Shown: positions 16,674 through 29,193 of the stretch, piece by piece
How the letters are laid out: every line of letters starts with the position of its first letter
Position numbering within the stretch: position 1 is the stretch's first letter
Assembly (NCBI GenBank): GCA_004519485.1
Contig: CP038137.1
Location: forward strand, 1-38,068
DNA from: Nannochloropsis oceanica
Taxonomy: Eukaryota; Sar; Eustigmatophyceae; Eustigmatales; Monodopsidaceae
DNA: 38,068 nt
Reading direction: 5' to 3'
Made by a program: the position numbers and the translations under genes
The notes under the pieces: generated by a model
What the model saw: only the letters and a program-made list of their open reading frames with translations
Told to the model about the DNA's origin: nothing
The model's database searches: none

Positions 16674-18164
16674 TTAACTTTTTAATTGAAAAACTAGATT
16701 TAACAAACTTGCATCTAACGGGTCTAAAAAAACTTTAGGATAAATACCCATTAAAAGAGTACCTATAATTAATGGTAAAAATACATAAAATTCACGTCTA
16801 TTTATATCATACGAATATTTTAGATGAAGATGACCCTCATCTTTTTTAAGATTTCCATAGATTACCCGATTATATAACCATAAAGAATAAGCTCCTCCCA
16901 ATATCATTCCAGTAGCTCCCAAGAAAGTTACACTTGTATTTTCTTTAAAACTACCTGCAAGAATAAGAAATTCACCAACAAAGCTGCTAGTCCCTGGTAA
17001 GGCAATATTAGCCATAGTAAAAAATAAAAATATTATAGCATACAAAGGCATAATATGGACTAACCCACTATAATATTTGATTAATCGGGTGTGAAAACGA
17101 TCATAAACTACACCAATAATAAGAAACAAAGCACTAGAAACAAAACCATGACTTATGCTTTGCAATATGGAACCTCCTAAACCTATAACATTAAAACTAT
17201 AAACCCCAATCATAACAATATTCATGTGAGCTACAGAAGTATAAGCAATAATACGTTTAAAATCAGTTTGACGAATTGCGGTTAATGAAGTATAAATAAC
17301 ACCCAATACTGCAATGGTATAGACTAATGGCGTGAAATAAAAGTTAGCCTCTGGAAATAATGGTAGTGAAAATCTTAAGAACCCATAACTTCCCAATTTT
17401 AACAAAATACCTGCCAATATAACTGAACCAGCAGTTGGTGCTTCCACGTGGGCTTCTGGCAACCAAATATGAACAGGAAGCATTGGCACTTTTGTTGCAA
17501 AAGATAAAAAAAAAGACAACCAGAGAAGACGTTGCTCAAAAGAAGTGAATTGAGCAGAAGCGACAATAATTTGATAATCAGTACTACCCACAACCCAATA
17601 GATATACAATATACCTGCCAGCATAAAAACAGAACCAAATAAAGTGTAAAGAAACAGCATAGTAGCCGCTCTAATTTTACGCTCCCGAGAACCCCAAGTT
17701 AAAATCATAATAAACATTGGAATAAGTGTTGCTTCAAAAAGAATATAAAACATTAATAAATCTAAAATCATAAACACTCCCAGCAGTAATGATTCCAGAA
17801 CAAGAAAAGCCAAAAGATATTCTTTTAAATGAGTATGAATATTATCCCAACTAGATAATAAACATATAAAAATCAATAAAGTGGTCAATAAAATAAAGAA
17901 AAGAGAAATTCCATCTACGCCTAACAAAATATAGCTAGAAGAACTTGAGTCCCACGGAAACCAATAATTAACAGTCTCTGTAAATTGAAATTTTGATAAA
18001 GATTTATTAAAATTAATCCATAAAGATAGTGAAAAAAGAAATACTATACCTGAAGTTAATAAAGCAATACTTTTAATTAGAGTTTTTTGCTCTGATGGCA
18101 ACCAAGCAATAATAAAGCTACCAAAAAGAGGGAAGAAAATTAAGAAGCTTAAAATTGAATCCAT
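16674..18164 (-). CDS. nad4: NADH dehydrogenase subunit 4
   Basis: 496 residues from the ATG at 18162-18164 (MDSILSFLIFFPLFG), which fits the family start. The frame is open to an ATG at 18249-18251, which would add 29 residues including an extra hydrophobic segment. It is an antiporter-like complex I subunit with about 14 helices. Motifs are FEATLIPMFIMI, LPVHIWLPEAHVEAPTAGSVILAGILLKLG (about residues 230-260) and the SLTAIRQTDFKRIIAYTSVAHMN loop. A motif copy lies upstream at 18332. Stop is TAA. Confidence 0.95.
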   Translation of the reverse strand: MDSILSFLIFFPLFGSFIIAWLPSEQKTLIKSIALLTSGIVFLFSLSLWINFNKSLSKFQFTETVNYWFPWDSSSSSYILLGVDGISLFFILLTTLLIFICLLSSWDNIHTHLKEYLLAFLVLESLLLGVFMILDLLMFYILFEATLIPMFIMILTWGSRERKIRAATMLFLYTLFGSVFMLAGILYIYWVVGSTDYQIIVASAQFTSFEQRLLWLSFFLSFATKVPMLPVHIWLPEAHVEAPTAGSVILAGILLKLGSYGFLRFSLPLFPEANFYFTPLVYTIAVLGVIYTSLTAIRQTDFKRIIAYTSVAHMNIVMIGVYSFNVIGLGGSILQSISHGFVSSALFLIIGVVYDRFHTRLIKYYSGLVHIMPLYAIIFLFFTMANIALPGTSSFVGEFLILAGSFKENTSVTFLGATGMILGGAYSLWLYNRVIYGNLKKDEGHLHLKYSYDINRREFYVFLPLIIGTLLMGIYPKVFLDPLDASLLNLVFQLKS

Positions 18165-18331
18165 ACTGATAACAAAGTTGTAGATAAGTGCAATTGAAAG
18201 ACTAATTAAAATTCTAGGAAAGAGATTAGTAGAAGTAAAAAGTTTAAACATTTTTTATAGTTTTAATTTTATTTTTAGTAAAAAAGAATGCGAGTATTGT
18301 GAAAAAGAATATATATGATTAAAAAATGCAT

Positions 18332-18356
18332 CCCCTTTAATAGCCTGCCAATAGAA
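18332..18356 (-). promoter_or_regulatory. repeated spacer motif, copy B (upstream of nad4)
   Basis: CCCCTTTAATAGCCTGCCAATAGA, a weaker match to the block at 3981, 30144 and 30298, in the 186-bp spacer between rps11 and nad4. The core AGCCTGCCA is kept, but GTAC is replaced by ATAG. The rest of the spacer (18252-18437) is AT-rich and shows no gene. Role inferred from position. Confidence 0.35.
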
Positions 18357-18437
18357 AATATTTAACATTATTAATATAAAGTAGTATATAATAATATTTT
18401 AACTTTAATTGGATGGCGTGAAAGCTTGAGTTAGGAT

Positions 18438-18911
18438 TTATATTCGCCGAACTTTCTTGGGTCGACACCCGTTATGAGGATTCGGTGTAAGATCACGAAT
18501 TCCTTCAATTTTTAAATCATTTTTATTTAAACAACTTAAAACAGCGAAACGTGCCCTAGCAAAACCGTTTAAATGTACAAATACCTTTTTATGACCTTGT
18601 TCTTTAGCTTTTTCCACTATCGAAGACAAAGTAGATTCAACCGCAAATTTAGTAGAACGTTTTTTTTTACCTTGAAAACCCATACTACCACAGGACTGGA
18701 CAAACTGAACTTTTCCTTTTAAATTGGTCAAACTTACAATTGTATTGTTTTTTGATGATTTCACATACAATATAGCTTGACAACTTTTAGATAAAACAGA
18801 AGATTTATTATTAACTGTGTAAGGAGGAACAGCCAAGAGCTTTGTTTGTAAAATGTTATTCTTTTTTTTTAACTCTCGCTTATATTGATAAAATTCTTTT
18901 AATTTGAACAT
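18438..18911 (-). CDS. rps11: ribosomal protein S11
   Basis: 157 residues, uS11, with an N-terminal extension of about 40 residues. The core shows [36 protein letters not shown] (about residues 54-89) and ends [27 protein letters not shown], where the family has I-DvTpiPHnGcRPpK-RRV. The start overlaps the end of rps10 by 13 bases. Stop is TAA. Confidence 0.95.
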   Translation of the reverse strand: MFKLKEFYQYKRELKKKNNILQTKLLAVPPYTVNNKSSVLSKSCQAILYVKSSKNNTIVSLTNLKGKVQFVQSCGSMGFQGKKKRSTKFAVESTLSSIVEKAKEQGHKKVFVHLNGFARARFAVLSCLNKNDLKIEGIRDLTPNPHNGCRPKKVRRI

Positions 18912-19237
18912 AGATTAGAACAAAAAGAAACTTTAACAAGCAGATCCGATGACATAAATGCATGAATACTTTGAATCAATTCTTTTTTTAAAAAATTACC
19001 TTTAATAACAATTAAACCATTATAAAAACGAATTTCATATTGTTCTTTTGCCTTTTTATTGACATGAGGGGACTTTAAAACGGTGAATCTTTTTCTTTCA
19101 ATAGGCAGGCTTATAGAAGAAAACTGTAAATTTTTAGATTTACTCAAAAGTTTTAATGTTTTTCTAAAAAGTTTAGAATTTTCTTTATTATGGGTTTGGA
19201 AACGTAAAAATAGTTTGGATTCCTGATATTGTATCAT
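18899..19237 (-). CDS. rps10: ribosomal protein S10
   Basis: 112 residues, uS10. The motif [33 protein letters not shown] (about residues 44-76) matches the P-k-k-r-T-l-rSPHv-k-sre-FE family signature. The C-terminal part is less conserved. It is the first gene of the rps10-rps11 pair and is transcribed away from tatC across a 37-bp spacer. Stop is TAA. Confidence 0.9.
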   Translation of the reverse strand: MIQYQESKLFLRFQTHNKENSKLFRKTLKLLSKSKNLQFSSISLPIERKRFTVLKSPHVNKKAKEQYEIRFYNGLIVIKGNFLKKELIQSIHAFMSSDLLVKVSFCSNLCSN

Positions 19238-19274
19238 TGTTTTTTTTTAATTTTATTTTTTATTAACGCTTATT
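19238..19274. promoter_or_regulatory. divergent spacer between rps10 and tatC
   Basis: This 37-bp, almost pure A/T gap separates the only plus-strand gene from the minus-strand block. Any tatC promoter must lie here or further upstream on the plus strand within rps10. No strong motif is visible; TTATTAACGCTTATT near the tatC start is the most distinctive part. Confidence 0.35.
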
Positions 19275-19991
19275 ATGAAAGTAACAAATTACTTTTTAGA
19301 AATCTACTATAGATTATGGATTCTTTTTTTAACTTGGTTATTAAATTTCCTTGTTGCATACACGTATAAAGAAGAAATTGTTTATTTGTTAGGTCAGCAC
19401 CAACAAAACATTTTTCCCTACTTTATTTCTACAAATTTAACTGAAATTTTTTTTGTTTTTATAAAACTAAGTTTCTTTTTAGGTTTTTATTTTTTGTACC
19501 CGATATTTCTTATTCAGTTAGCTTTATTTTTAATACCGGCTTTATACAAATACGAATACTTAATTATACGTAATCTTTTTTTTATATCTATACTTTTATA
19601 CACAATAACAACTTGTTTTACATACGAAATTTTTTTACGATATTGTTGGAAATTTTTTAATAGTTTCCAGTTAAATGCGGAAGATAATTTAGTAAGTATA
19701 CACTTAGAAACAAGAATAGCTGATTATTTAAATTTTTTCATTGAAACATTCTTATTATTGAATATAGTTTTACATATTTTTTTAGTTTTTATTTTATTTT
19801 TGTACAGAATAACTTTAAATTATATTATCCAATATCGAAAATTTTTTTACCTTGCTTTTTTTCTTTTTGCTACTTTAATAACACCACCAGACATTGTTAG
19901 TCAAATTATAGTAGGTTTTATCTTTTTTATGTCATTCGAAATTTTTTTGTTTTCTTTATTTTTATCTAAAGAATATAGAAAGGGCGAATAA
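19275..19991 (+). CDS. tatC: Sec-independent protein translocase subunit TatC
   Basis: 238 residues, six predicted membrane helices, the receptor subunit of twin-arginine export in the inner membrane. The family signatures are FFLGFYFLYPIFLIQLALFLIPALYKYE (about residues 67-94, the F-P...E loop) and TLITPPDIVSQIIVG (about residues 208-222, the TPPD-SQ motif). It is the only gene on the plus strand. Its last 10 bases overlap trnH on the other strand. With tatA at 9819 it makes a minimal TatAC pair. Stop is TAA. Confidence 0.95.
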   Translation: MKVTNYFLEIYYRLWILFLTWLLNFLVAYTYKEEIVYLLGQHQQNIFPYFISTNLTEIFFVFIKLSFFLGFYFLYPIFLIQLALFLIPALYKYEYLIIRNLFFISILLYTITTCFTYEIFLRYCWKFFNSFQLNAEDNLVSIHLETRIADYLNFFIETFLLLNIVLHIFLVFILFLYRITLNYIIQYRKFFYLAFFLFATLITPPDIVSQIIVGFIFFMSFEIFLFSLFLSKEYRKGE

Positions 19992-20057
19992 CGGGATTCG
20001 AACCCGCAACTTCCAAAGCCACAATTTGACACTCTAACCAACTGAGTTATACTCGCC
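19982..20057 (-). tRNA. trnH(gug): tRNA-His(GUG)
   Basis: Acceptor GGCGAGT/ATTCGCC (one G-U pair), anticodon stem TCAAA/TTTGG, loop TTGTGGC (GUG), discriminator C as in bacterial-type His tRNA. G-1 is not encoded. It overlaps the 3' end of tatC, which is on the opposite strand. Confidence 0.92.
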
Positions 20058-20066
20058 ATCAATTTT

Positions 20067-20138
20067 TTGGAGTAAAAGGATTCGAACCTTTGAATATCCG
20101 TACCAAAAACGGATGCCTTGCCACTTGGCTATACTCCA
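20067..20138 (-). tRNA. trnQ(uug): tRNA-Gln(UUG)
   Basis: Perfect acceptor TGGAGTA/TACTCCA, anticodon stem TCCGT/ACGGA, loop TTTTGGT (UUG), discriminator A. Confidence 0.95.
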
Positions 20139-20189
20139 AGTATATAATAATAAAATTATTAATTAAAAATTTCTATAGTCTTTAGTTAA

Positions 20190-21170
20190 TTAGTTAGGTA
20201 GCCAGTTGAAACTCATCAGGATACTCGCTGTCAAAATCAACCAACCCAAAGAAAAAGGAAGAAAGACTTTCCAACCTAAGCTCATTAGTTGATCATAACG
20301 AAAACGTGGTAAACAAGCTCGCATTACAATAAATAGTATTACGAAAAACCCTATTTTTAAGCTAAACCATACCGAACCAGGAATAAGTGTAAAAGGAAGA
20401 ATATTAAAAAGGGGCAACCAACCACCTAAAAAAAGAATAGCAGTTAAAGCACTCATTAATAACATATTGGCATACTCGCCTAAAAAAAATAAAGCGAATC
20501 CCATAGCTGAATATTCTACATTATATCCAGATACTAACTCAGCTTCTGCTTCAGGAAGATCAAAAGGGTGGCGATTCGTTTCGGCTAAAGCAGATATAAA
20601 GAAAAGAATAAACATAGGTAAATGCGGAACACAAAACCATACCTTTTCTTGAGCTAAAACAATGGAAGACAAATTGAAAGAGCCTGAACAAAGAACAACA
20701 GTAATTAAAATGAATCCAATGGAAACTTCATATGACACCATTTGAGCTGCTGAGCGTAAAGCACCCAAAAACGCATATTTGGAATTACTTGACCAACCAG
20801 ATAAAATAATACCATAAACCCCTAAAGCGGATACAGCTAACAAATAAAGAATTCCAACATTTATATCAGCCAACACCAGCGATTCTCCGAAAGGTATTAC
20901 GGCCCATCCTATTAAACTCAAACCAAAAGTTAGCATAGGAGCAAAAATGAATAGAGCTTTATTTGCATTACTTGGTAAAATACTTTCTTTAACAAAAAGT
21001 TTTAACCCATCAGCTAAAGGTTGTAAAAGTCCTTGAAAACCAACAACATTAGGACCTTTACGTCTTTGTATAGTTCCCATTATTTTTCGCTCTGCCAATG
21101 TAAAATAAGCCACACCTATCAAAACAACTACTACAACAGATAAAATCTTCAAAACTGTTAAGATAAGCAT
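20190..21170 (-). CDS. nad1: NADH dehydrogenase subunit 1
   Basis: 326 residues, the quinone-site membrane subunit of complex I. It shows [37 protein letters not shown] (about residues 22-58), [26 protein letters not shown] (about residues 196-221) and [19 protein letters not shown] near the C-terminus, all diagnostic. Length is normal. Stop is TAA. Confidence 0.98.
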   Translation of the reverse strand: MLILTVLKILSVVVVVLIGVAYFTLAERKIMGTIQRRKGPNVVGFQGLLQPLADGLKLFVKESILPSNANKALFIFAPMLTFGLSLIGWAVIPFGESLVLADINVGILYLLAVSALGVYGIILSGWSSNSKYAFLGALRSAAQMVSYEVSIGFILITVVLCSGSFNLSSIVLAQEKVWFCVPHLPMFILFFISALAETNRHPFDLPEAEAELVSGYNVEYSAMGFALFFLGEYANMLLMSALTAILFLGGWLPLFNILPFTLIPGSVWFSLKIGFFVILFIVMRACLPRFRYDQLMSLGWKVFLPFSLGWLILTASILMSFNWLPN

Positions 21171-21227
21171 TTGTCGATGTTGATTATATTGCTAAAAGTT
21201 TTATATTCAATTTAATCTTCTAAAGTA

Positions 21228-22025
21228 CTAATGAAGATTTATTGAATCATTTAAGTAAATACAAGTAAGAACTGTAAATACATAAGCTTGAATAATAGCA
21301 ACTCCAAGCTCTAAACCCACCAATATGAATAATACAGCAAGAGGCAATACATGAGCTACAAATAGCAGACCTCCTCCTTTCATCATACTCCAAGCAAAGC
21401 CAGCAATAACTTTCAAAAGTGTGTGACCAGCCATCATATTAGCAAAAAGTCGAACAGATAAACTAATAGGCTTTGATAAAAAAGAAACGATCTCAAGTGG
21501 AACTAGCAAAAAGGCCAAGGGTAAAGCTGTACCTGAAGGTAAAAACAAATTCAAAAAGTGAACTTTATGAAGATTTATACCAACAATATTAACTCCGATA
21601 AAAACTATAAGAGCCAAAGCAAAAGTAACAATAATATGACTAGTAACGGTAAAACTATAGGGTATCAAACCGATTAAGTTCGATTGTAAAACAAAGACAA
21701 AGACAACGAAAAGAAATGGGAAATAAACTTCCCCTTTAATTCCTACGTTATCAAAAAGTAACGATGATATCACTATGTAAAGATTTTCAATTAACAAAAA
21801 CCATCGGTTATTTGGTACTAAAAAAATACCGGCTGCCTTTGTCAAATATAGAGCAGGAGAAATAATTAAATAAGCAATAAATAAAAAACTACCTTGAGCT
21901 AAAATAAGAATCAGGGCAGAATTTGTAAAAGATAAATCCAAAAATCCTAAATGAAATTGAAAGATAGGAAGGATTCTAAATTGGTCTAACGGACTTGTCA
22001 ACATTATGTCGTACATTAAATTCAA
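21228..22025 (-). CDS. atp6: ATP synthase F0 subunit 6 (subunit a)
   Basis: 265 residues, the proton-channel subunit of ATP synthase. The key arginine lies in LSVRLFANMMAGHTLL (about residues 188-203), and the C-terminal helix ELGVAIIQAYVFTVLTCIYLND is complete. Two further in-frame ATGs follow closely (MNLMYDIM), so the exact start is not certain. It lies between nad2 and nad1. Stop is TAG, one of few in this genome. Confidence 0.97.
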   Translation of the reverse strand: MNLMYDIMLTSPLDQFRILPIFQFHLGFLDLSFTNSALILILAQGSFLFIAYLIISPALYLTKAAGIFLVPNNRWFLLIENLYIVISSLLFDNVGIKGEVYFPFLFVVFVFVLQSNLIGLIPYSFTVTSHIIVTFALALIVFIGVNIVGINLHKVHFLNLFLPSGTALPLAFLLVPLEIVSFLSKPISLSVRLFANMMAGHTLLKVIAGFAWSMMKGGGLLFVAHVLPLAVLFILVGLELGVAIIQAYVFTVLTCIYLNDSINLH

Positions 22026-22082
22026 ATTTTTAAGTTTTAAATTTTATTTTTTTAATTTTAATAGTGCATAGTAAAAAAACAA

Positions 22083-23564
22083 CTAAAATACTGAAAGCGC
22101 CATTTGTTGAGATAAAAGTAACAATAGATTAGGGTTGATAAAAAGGAAAAACAAAAGTATCAAGGAAATCGCTAGCACAATAGATTTCTCTTTAGATATT
22201 GTATCATAAAAAATCCAATTTTTGTTTTTTTCGAAGTAAATGGTTTTTACAACACTAATATAATAGTAAGTAGAGACCACACTAATAGCTAACACAATAA
22301 AGGCAACCAAATAAAGTGATGACTTGATAGCAGAAAAAAAGACAAAAACTTTAGAATAAAATCCTACAAGGGGGGGTATGCCTGCTAAAGAAAAAAAAGC
22401 AAGCGCAGCTAAAATAGCTAACAAAGGAGAAGATGTTGGCAATCCTGCCAAAATACTTATGCTATTTTGAGAATTTTTTTTCCCTTTCATACAAATCAAA
22501 ACTAAAGCCCAAGTAGGCACTGAAGTAATCATATAAACTAGCAAATAGAAAAACATAGCTTGCAAACCATCTAAGGTATTAGTAACAAAAGGTAATAGGA
22601 TAAAACCAACGTGTCCAATACCACTATATGCAAGCAAGCGTTTCAAACTATTTTGTTTTATTGCAACAAAAGCTGCATAAACGATTGAACCCAATGCAGA
22701 GAATAGTAAAACTTTTTCCCATACTCCCGCGAAGCTTGAGAAACTAAAAGAATAAAGCCGAACAAAAAAACTAACAATAGCAATTTTAGGGACAATAGCA
22801 AAAAAAATAGTTGTTGAAGTAGGAGAACCCTCATAAACATCTGGCGACCACATATGAAAAGGAAAAGCTGCAATTTTAAATAAAAAACCTGCTGTTAAAA
22901 ATATCAAAGCAATCTGAATAATAGTAGCTCCTTCAAAACAAGGATCTAAACAAAAATTTTTGAGATTTACTAAATTTGTTGTACCAGTTACACCATAAAT
23001 TAATGAAAAAGCATAAAGAAGCAAACCTGAAGAAAAAGCCCCTAAAATGAAATATTTTAAACCAGCTTCTGTAGAAAATACTGATCGTCTTTGAAAAGAG
23101 GCTAGAACATAAAAGGATAAAGCTTGCAATTCTATTGCTAAATAAGCTGAAATTAAATCAAAGGAACTGATTAGCAAATTTAAACCAAAAACGGAAAATA
23201 AAATCAACAAAAAGTATTCATAATTATTGATTTGTGAATTTTCTATGTAAGATTGAGATAATATGAGACAAGCAAAAGAGGAACCCAAAACAAAAAGTTT
23301 TGCAATTCTTGTTAAATCATCATGAATAAAAGTTTTTTGGAAAATTAAAGCATAATCTATAGGATTACTCATAACTAAAATACTTGTTAAAAAAAGTATA
23401 AATAGAACTAAATTATAAATATTTCTACTGATTAAAGGATAATTATAAGTCAAAGAAGTCGCCAATAAAACTCCATAAATAAGAACTATCAAGATAGCTA
23501 AACTAAGGAATATTTCAGGAAAAAAGATTTTTATATCATTAGCAAACAAGATAGAAAAATTCAT
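22083..23564 (-). CDS. nad2: NADH dehydrogenase subunit 2
   Basis: 493 residues, an antiporter-like complex I subunit with about 14 helices. Motifs are LIYGVTGTTNL, FKIAAFPFHMWSPDVYEGSPTSTT (about residues 230-253), KQNSLKRLLAYSGIGHVGF (about residues 303-321) and AGIPPLVGFYSKVFVF. Length is normal. Stop is TAG. Confidence 0.97.
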   Translation of the reverse strand: MNFSILFANDIKIFFPEIFLSLAILIVLIYGVLLATSLTYNYPLISRNIYNLVLFILFLTSILVMSNPIDYALIFQKTFIHDDLTRIAKLFVLGSSFACLILSQSYIENSQINNYEYFLLILFSVFGLNLLISSFDLISAYLAIELQALSFYVLASFQRRSVFSTEAGLKYFILGAFSSGLLLYAFSLIYGVTGTTNLVNLKNFCLDPCFEGATIIQIALIFLTAGFLFKIAAFPFHMWSPDVYEGSPTSTTIFFAIVPKIAIVSFFVRLYSFSFSSFAGVWEKVLLFSALGSIVYAAFVAIKQNSLKRLLAYSGIGHVGFILLPFVTNTLDGLQAMFFYLLVYMITSVPTWALVLICMKGKKNSQNSISILAGLPTSSPLLAILAALAFFSLAGIPPLVGFYSKVFVFFSAIKSSLYLVAFIVLAISVVSTYYYISVVKTIYFEKNKNWIFYDTISKEKSIVLAISLILLFFLFINPNLLLLLSQQMALSVF

Positions 23565-23624
23565 TCGTAGTGATTTTAAATTAAAAAGAATCTAATATCT
23601 CTAAAAATGAGATTAAATTCATAA

Positions 23625-23698
23625 TGGACCTAAGTAGATTTGAACTACTGACTTTACGCTTATCAGGCGTATACTCTAACCAACTGAGTTATAGGTCC
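23625..23698 (-). tRNA. trnI(gau): tRNA-Ile(GAU)
   Basis: Perfect acceptor GGACCTA/TAGGTCC, anticodon stem ACGC/GCGT with loop CTGATAA (GAU), discriminator A. It reads AUU and AUC. Confidence 0.95.
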
Positions 23699-23728
23699 AA
23701 AAAAAAAAATTAAAATAAATTAATTAAA

Positions 23729-25291
23729 TTATAGAGTTGATAAATATTGAATATTTCTCAAAAATGTTGGATAATTCAAAAAGATATAAGTATATTCTTC
23801 AGCCAGATGACTAAAATAACCTTCTGCTAGTTTATTCAAAGTGTAATTATCTTTTGTAATAATCTTGAAGATATAGTTTAATCTAGGATCCATTTCTGCT
23901 TTAGAAGTTAAAAATTTTTCATAAAGTGGAACAGATTTTACTGGAACAGAATCGATATACGAACGTACTCCTGCAAATACCACGAAGATTTGAGTTAAAA
24001 TTGGAATTGGATCGAATCTTGGCTGATTTAACAATGCAACCAATCGAGATCCATGGTGCAACTGTTTTAAAGTACCTTCATCCAAATCAGAACCAAATTT
24101 TGCAAATAATTCAACTTCACGATAAATAGCAAGCTCAAGCTTCAAACTACCAGCAATTTGTTTCATTGCTTTCAATTGAGCAGCAGACCCTACACGACTT
24201 ACAGAAAGACCAACATTAATAGCTGGTCTATAACCTTCGTTAAAAAGACGGGTATCTAAGAAAATCTGACCATCAGTAATAGAAATTACATTAGTCGGAA
24301 TGTAAGCAGAAACGTCACCAGCTTGAGTTTCAATAACGGGAAGAGCTGTTAAAGAACCACCACCTAGTGATTTATTCATTTTAGCAGCACGCTCTAAAAG
24401 TCGCGAGTGCAAATAAAAAACATCACCTGGGTAAGCTTCTCGGCCTGGAGGTCGTCTCAATAGTAGAGACATTTGTCGATACGCTACAGCATGTTTTGAA
24501 AGATCATCGTAAAAAATTACAGCATGATTTTCAATCTTTAAAGCATCTCGAATAAACTCTCCTACAGTAGCACCTGCATATGGAGCTAAAAATTGCAGAG
24601 GAGCTGCATCTGAAGCAGTCGCTGCTACAATACAAGTATACCAGTTTTTTTTTTTATTAAAAACGGTATTAACCAATTGTGAGAGAGTAGATCGTTTGAT
24701 TCCAATACCAACGTAAATACATCGGATTTCTCCTTTAGTAGCTTTTCGTTGATTCAAAATAGTATCAATTGCAATCGAAGTTTTACCAGTTTGTCTATCA
24801 CCGATAATCAATTCTCGTTGACCACGACCTAATGGCACTAAAGCATCAATCACTTTAATACCAGTAGTTACGGGCTCATTAACTGATTGTCTAGCAATAA
24901 TTCCAGGAGCTTTAACTTCAATCTGAGATTTTTGAGTCTTTAGCTTAGGTCCTTTGTCTAAAGGATCACCTAAAGGACTTAGTACACGACCTAAAACTTC
25001 ACTACCTACAGGAATACTTACAATTTCATAACCTCGGAAAACGAAATCGTTTTCTTTTACAAAACGGTCATCTCCAAAAAGTACCACTCCAACATTATCA
25101 CGCTCCAAATTAAGAACCTGACCACGTAGACCACTTTCGAAAATAACTAACTCACCTACTTGAACATCAAAAAGTCCTTCGGCGCGCACTACACCATCAC
25201 TAATACTAATTACTCTACCAGTATCCTTACTAATTGAAGGAGGCTCTTGACTATTAATTTTTTTTGGAAGAATAAATTCTAATTTTGACAT
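23729..25291 (-). CDS. atp1: ATP synthase F1 subunit alpha
   Basis: 520 residues, the catalytic-core alpha subunit on the matrix side. The Walker A motif GDRQTGKT lies at residues 164-171, and [28 protein letters not shown] at about residues 317-345. The C-terminal helical domain is complete. Length is normal with no insertion. Within ochrophyte algae a mitochondrial atp1 is reported only from eustigmatophytes, so this gene is a strong taxonomic marker. Base usage matches its neighbours, so nothing suggests recent transfer. Stop is TAA. Confidence 0.98.
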   Translation of the reverse strand: MSKLEFILPKKINSQEPPSISKDTGRVISISDGVVRAEGLFDVQVGELVIFESGLRGQVLNLERDNVGVVLFGDDRFVKENDFVFRGYEIVSIPVGSEVLGRVLSPLGDPLDKGPKLKTQKSQIEVKAPGIIARQSVNEPVTTGIKVIDALVPLGRGQRELIIGDRQTGKTSIAIDTILNQRKATKGEIRCIYVGIGIKRSTLSQLVNTVFNKKKNWYTCIVAATASDAAPLQFLAPYAGATVGEFIRDALKIENHAVIFYDDLSKHAVAYRQMSLLLRRPPGREAYPGDVFYLHSRLLERAAKMNKSLGGGSLTALPVIETQAGDVSAYIPTNVISITDGQIFLDTRLFNEGYRPAINVGLSVSRVGSAAQLKAMKQIAGSLKLELAIYREVELFAKFGSDLDEGTLKQLHHGSRLVALLNQPRFDPIPILTQIFVVFAGVRSYIDSVPVKSVPLYEKFLTSKAEMDPRLNYIFKIITKDNYTLNKLAEGYFSHLAEEYTYIFLNYPTFLRNIQYLSTL

Positions 25292-25366
25292 ATTTTATTT
25301 TTTACTAATTTTAAAAATATAGAAAGAAAAAAGGAGTTTTAAAAACTACCCTTAGAATTAAAAAGA

Positions 25367-27011
<1,645 letters not shown>

Positions 27012-27030
27012 ATTAATGAAAACAAAAAAT

Positions 27031-27104
27031 TACGTCTGACAGGAATTGAACCCATAACTTTCGGAACCGAAACCCGACACTCTATCCAATTGAGTTACAA
27101 ACGC
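27031..27104 (-). tRNA. trnR(ucg): tRNA-Arg(UCG)
   Basis: Acceptor GCGTTTG/CAGACGT, anticodon stem TCGGG/TCCGA, loop TTTCGGT (UCG), discriminator A. It reads CGN codons. Confidence 0.92.
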
Positions 27105-27141
27105 AAAGAAAAAATAAATGAAAAAATAGGGAAAAAAATCG

Positions 27142-28338
27142 TTACCGATCTACTTCACCAAAAACAATATCCTGGGTTCCTATAATAGTTACAACATCAG
27201 CAACCATATGACCTTTAGCCATAAAATCTAATGCCTGTAAATGACCGAAGCCTGGCGCTTTGATTTTACAACGATAAGGTCGATTACTACCATCCGAAAC
27301 TAAATAAACACCAAATTCACCCTTAGGAGCTTCAGTTGCAGTATAAGTTTCTCCTGCTGGAATTACCATTCCTTCAGTATACAATTTAAAATGGTGTATT
27401 AGAGATTCCATAGATTGTTTCATATGAGCTCTTGATGGAGGAGTTAACTTTCTATCATCGCTCTTTACAGGTCCATTTGGAATTTGATTCAAAGTTTGCC
27501 AAATAATTCTTAATGATTGACGCATTTCTTCTACCCGAATCAAGTAGCGATCAAAACAGTCCCCATTGTTACCAACTGGAACTTCAAAATCTAACTTCGA
27601 ATAAATTTCATAGGGCTGACTCTTTCTTAAATCCCAAGGAATTCCAGATCCTCTCAACATAACACCACTAAAACCCCAATCTGCAGCATCTTTCGCTGAA
27701 ACAACACCGATATCAACTAATCTTTGTTTCCAAATACGATTAGCTGTAAGCATTTCTTCCATTTCATCTAATCGGATACCAAATTGTTCTGCAAAAATGT
27801 AAATATCATCTAATAATCCTAAAGGAATATCTTGGCTAACCCCTCCTGGACGTATATAGGCTGCATGCATTCTAGCTCCTGAAACACGTTCATAAAATTC
27901 CATCAATTTTTCACGTTCTTCAAAAGCCCATAAAAAAGGTGTCATCGCACCAACATCCATTGCATGACAACCAACTGCCAAAAGATGATTTAAAATTCGA
28001 GTAATCTCAAGAAAAAGTACACGAATATATTGAGCACGTAAAGGAATTTTTGTATTTGCTAGCTTTTCGACAGCTAAACTATAAGTATGTTCTTGAGCCA
28101 TCATAGACACATAATCTAAACGATCAAAATACGGCAAAGCTTGAATATAAGTCTTATGTTCTATTAGCTTTTCAGTTCCTCTATGAAGGAGACCTATATG
28201 AGGATCAGCTCTTTCAACAATTTCTCCATTAAGTGCCAGTACTAGTCTTAACACGCCATGAGCAGCTGGGTGCTGTGGCCCAAAATTAATAGTAAAATTT
28301 TTTATTTTTTTTGACAATGTAGTTTTCTTTAAAACCAT
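27142..28338 (-). CDS. nad7: NADH dehydrogenase subunit 7
   Basis: 398 residues, 49-kDa (NuoD) subunit of complex I, lining the quinone pocket with Nad9 and Nad11 partners. Motifs are [22 protein letters not shown] (about residues 18-39), [33 protein letters not shown] and the C-terminus [38 protein letters not shown]. It is complete. It follows rns on the same strand. Stop is TAA. Confidence 0.98.
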   Translation of the reverse strand: MVLKKTTLSKKIKNFTINFGPQHPAAHGVLRLVLALNGEIVERADPHIGLLHRGTEKLIEHKTYIQALPYFDRLDYVSMMAQEHTYSLAVEKLANTKIPLRAQYIRVLFLEITRILNHLLAVGCHAMDVGAMTPFLWAFEEREKLMEFYERVSGARMHAAYIRPGGVSQDIPLGLLDDIYIFAEQFGIRLDEMEEMLTANRIWKQRLVDIGVVSAKDAADWGFSGVMLRGSGIPWDLRKSQPYEIYSKLDFEVPVGNNGDCFDRYLIRVEEMRQSLRIIWQTLNQIPNGPVKSDDRKLTPPSRAHMKQSMESLIHHFKLYTEGMVIPAGETYTATEAPKGEFGVYLVSDGSNRPYRCKIKAPGFGHLQALDFMAKGHMVADVVTIIGTQDIVFGEVDR

Positions 28339-28387
28339 ATATTTTATTTTTAAAAAATGTAATGTGAGTAAATTGTATAATTCTTAA

Positions 28388-28891
28388 AATTCCAGCCGCA
28401 CGTTCCCGTACGACTACCTTGTTACGACTTCATCCCAGTCATCGACCCATCTGTAGTTTACTCTCTCTATTTCTAAAAAAATAACAATTTCAAAATGAAA
28501 GAAAAATTTTTCTTCATAGTTGAGAAATAAGTTTCTAGCCAAGCCAACTCCCGGCACGTGACGGGCGGTGTGTACAAGGCCTAGGTACAAATTCACCGCA
28601 ACATGCTGATGTGCGATTACTAGTGATTCCACCTTCATGTGGACGAGTTGCAGTCCACAATTCGAACTTTGGTAAAGTTTGAAGATTGGCTCCGGGTTAC
28701 CCTATTGCTTCTCATTGTCTTTACCATTGTAGCACGTGTGTAGCCCAGTTCATAAGGGCCATAAGGACTTGACGTCATCCCCACCTTCCTCTCCAAATTA
28801 AAAAAAAGGAGCTGTCTTTTTAGAGTGCTTTAAAATTAAATTTAAGTGGCAACTAAGAAAAGGGGTTTCGCCCGTTAAAAGGAGTTAACCT

Positions 28892-28934
<43 letters not shown>

Positions 28935-29157
28935 AAAAATCTTCAAAATTGTCCTTTCAAACTTTTTCTTTTTTATGTCAAGAACTGGTAAGGTTTCGCG
29001 CGTATTGTCGCATTAAACCACATGCTCCACCACTTGTATAGGCCCCCGTCAATTCCTTTGAGTTCCAACCTTGCGGTCGTACTCCCCAGGCGGAGTGCTT
29101 AACGTGTTAACTAAGTGCCTAAAAATATCTAAGCACGAGCACTCATCTTTTAGGGCA

Positions 29158-29193
<36 letters not shown>

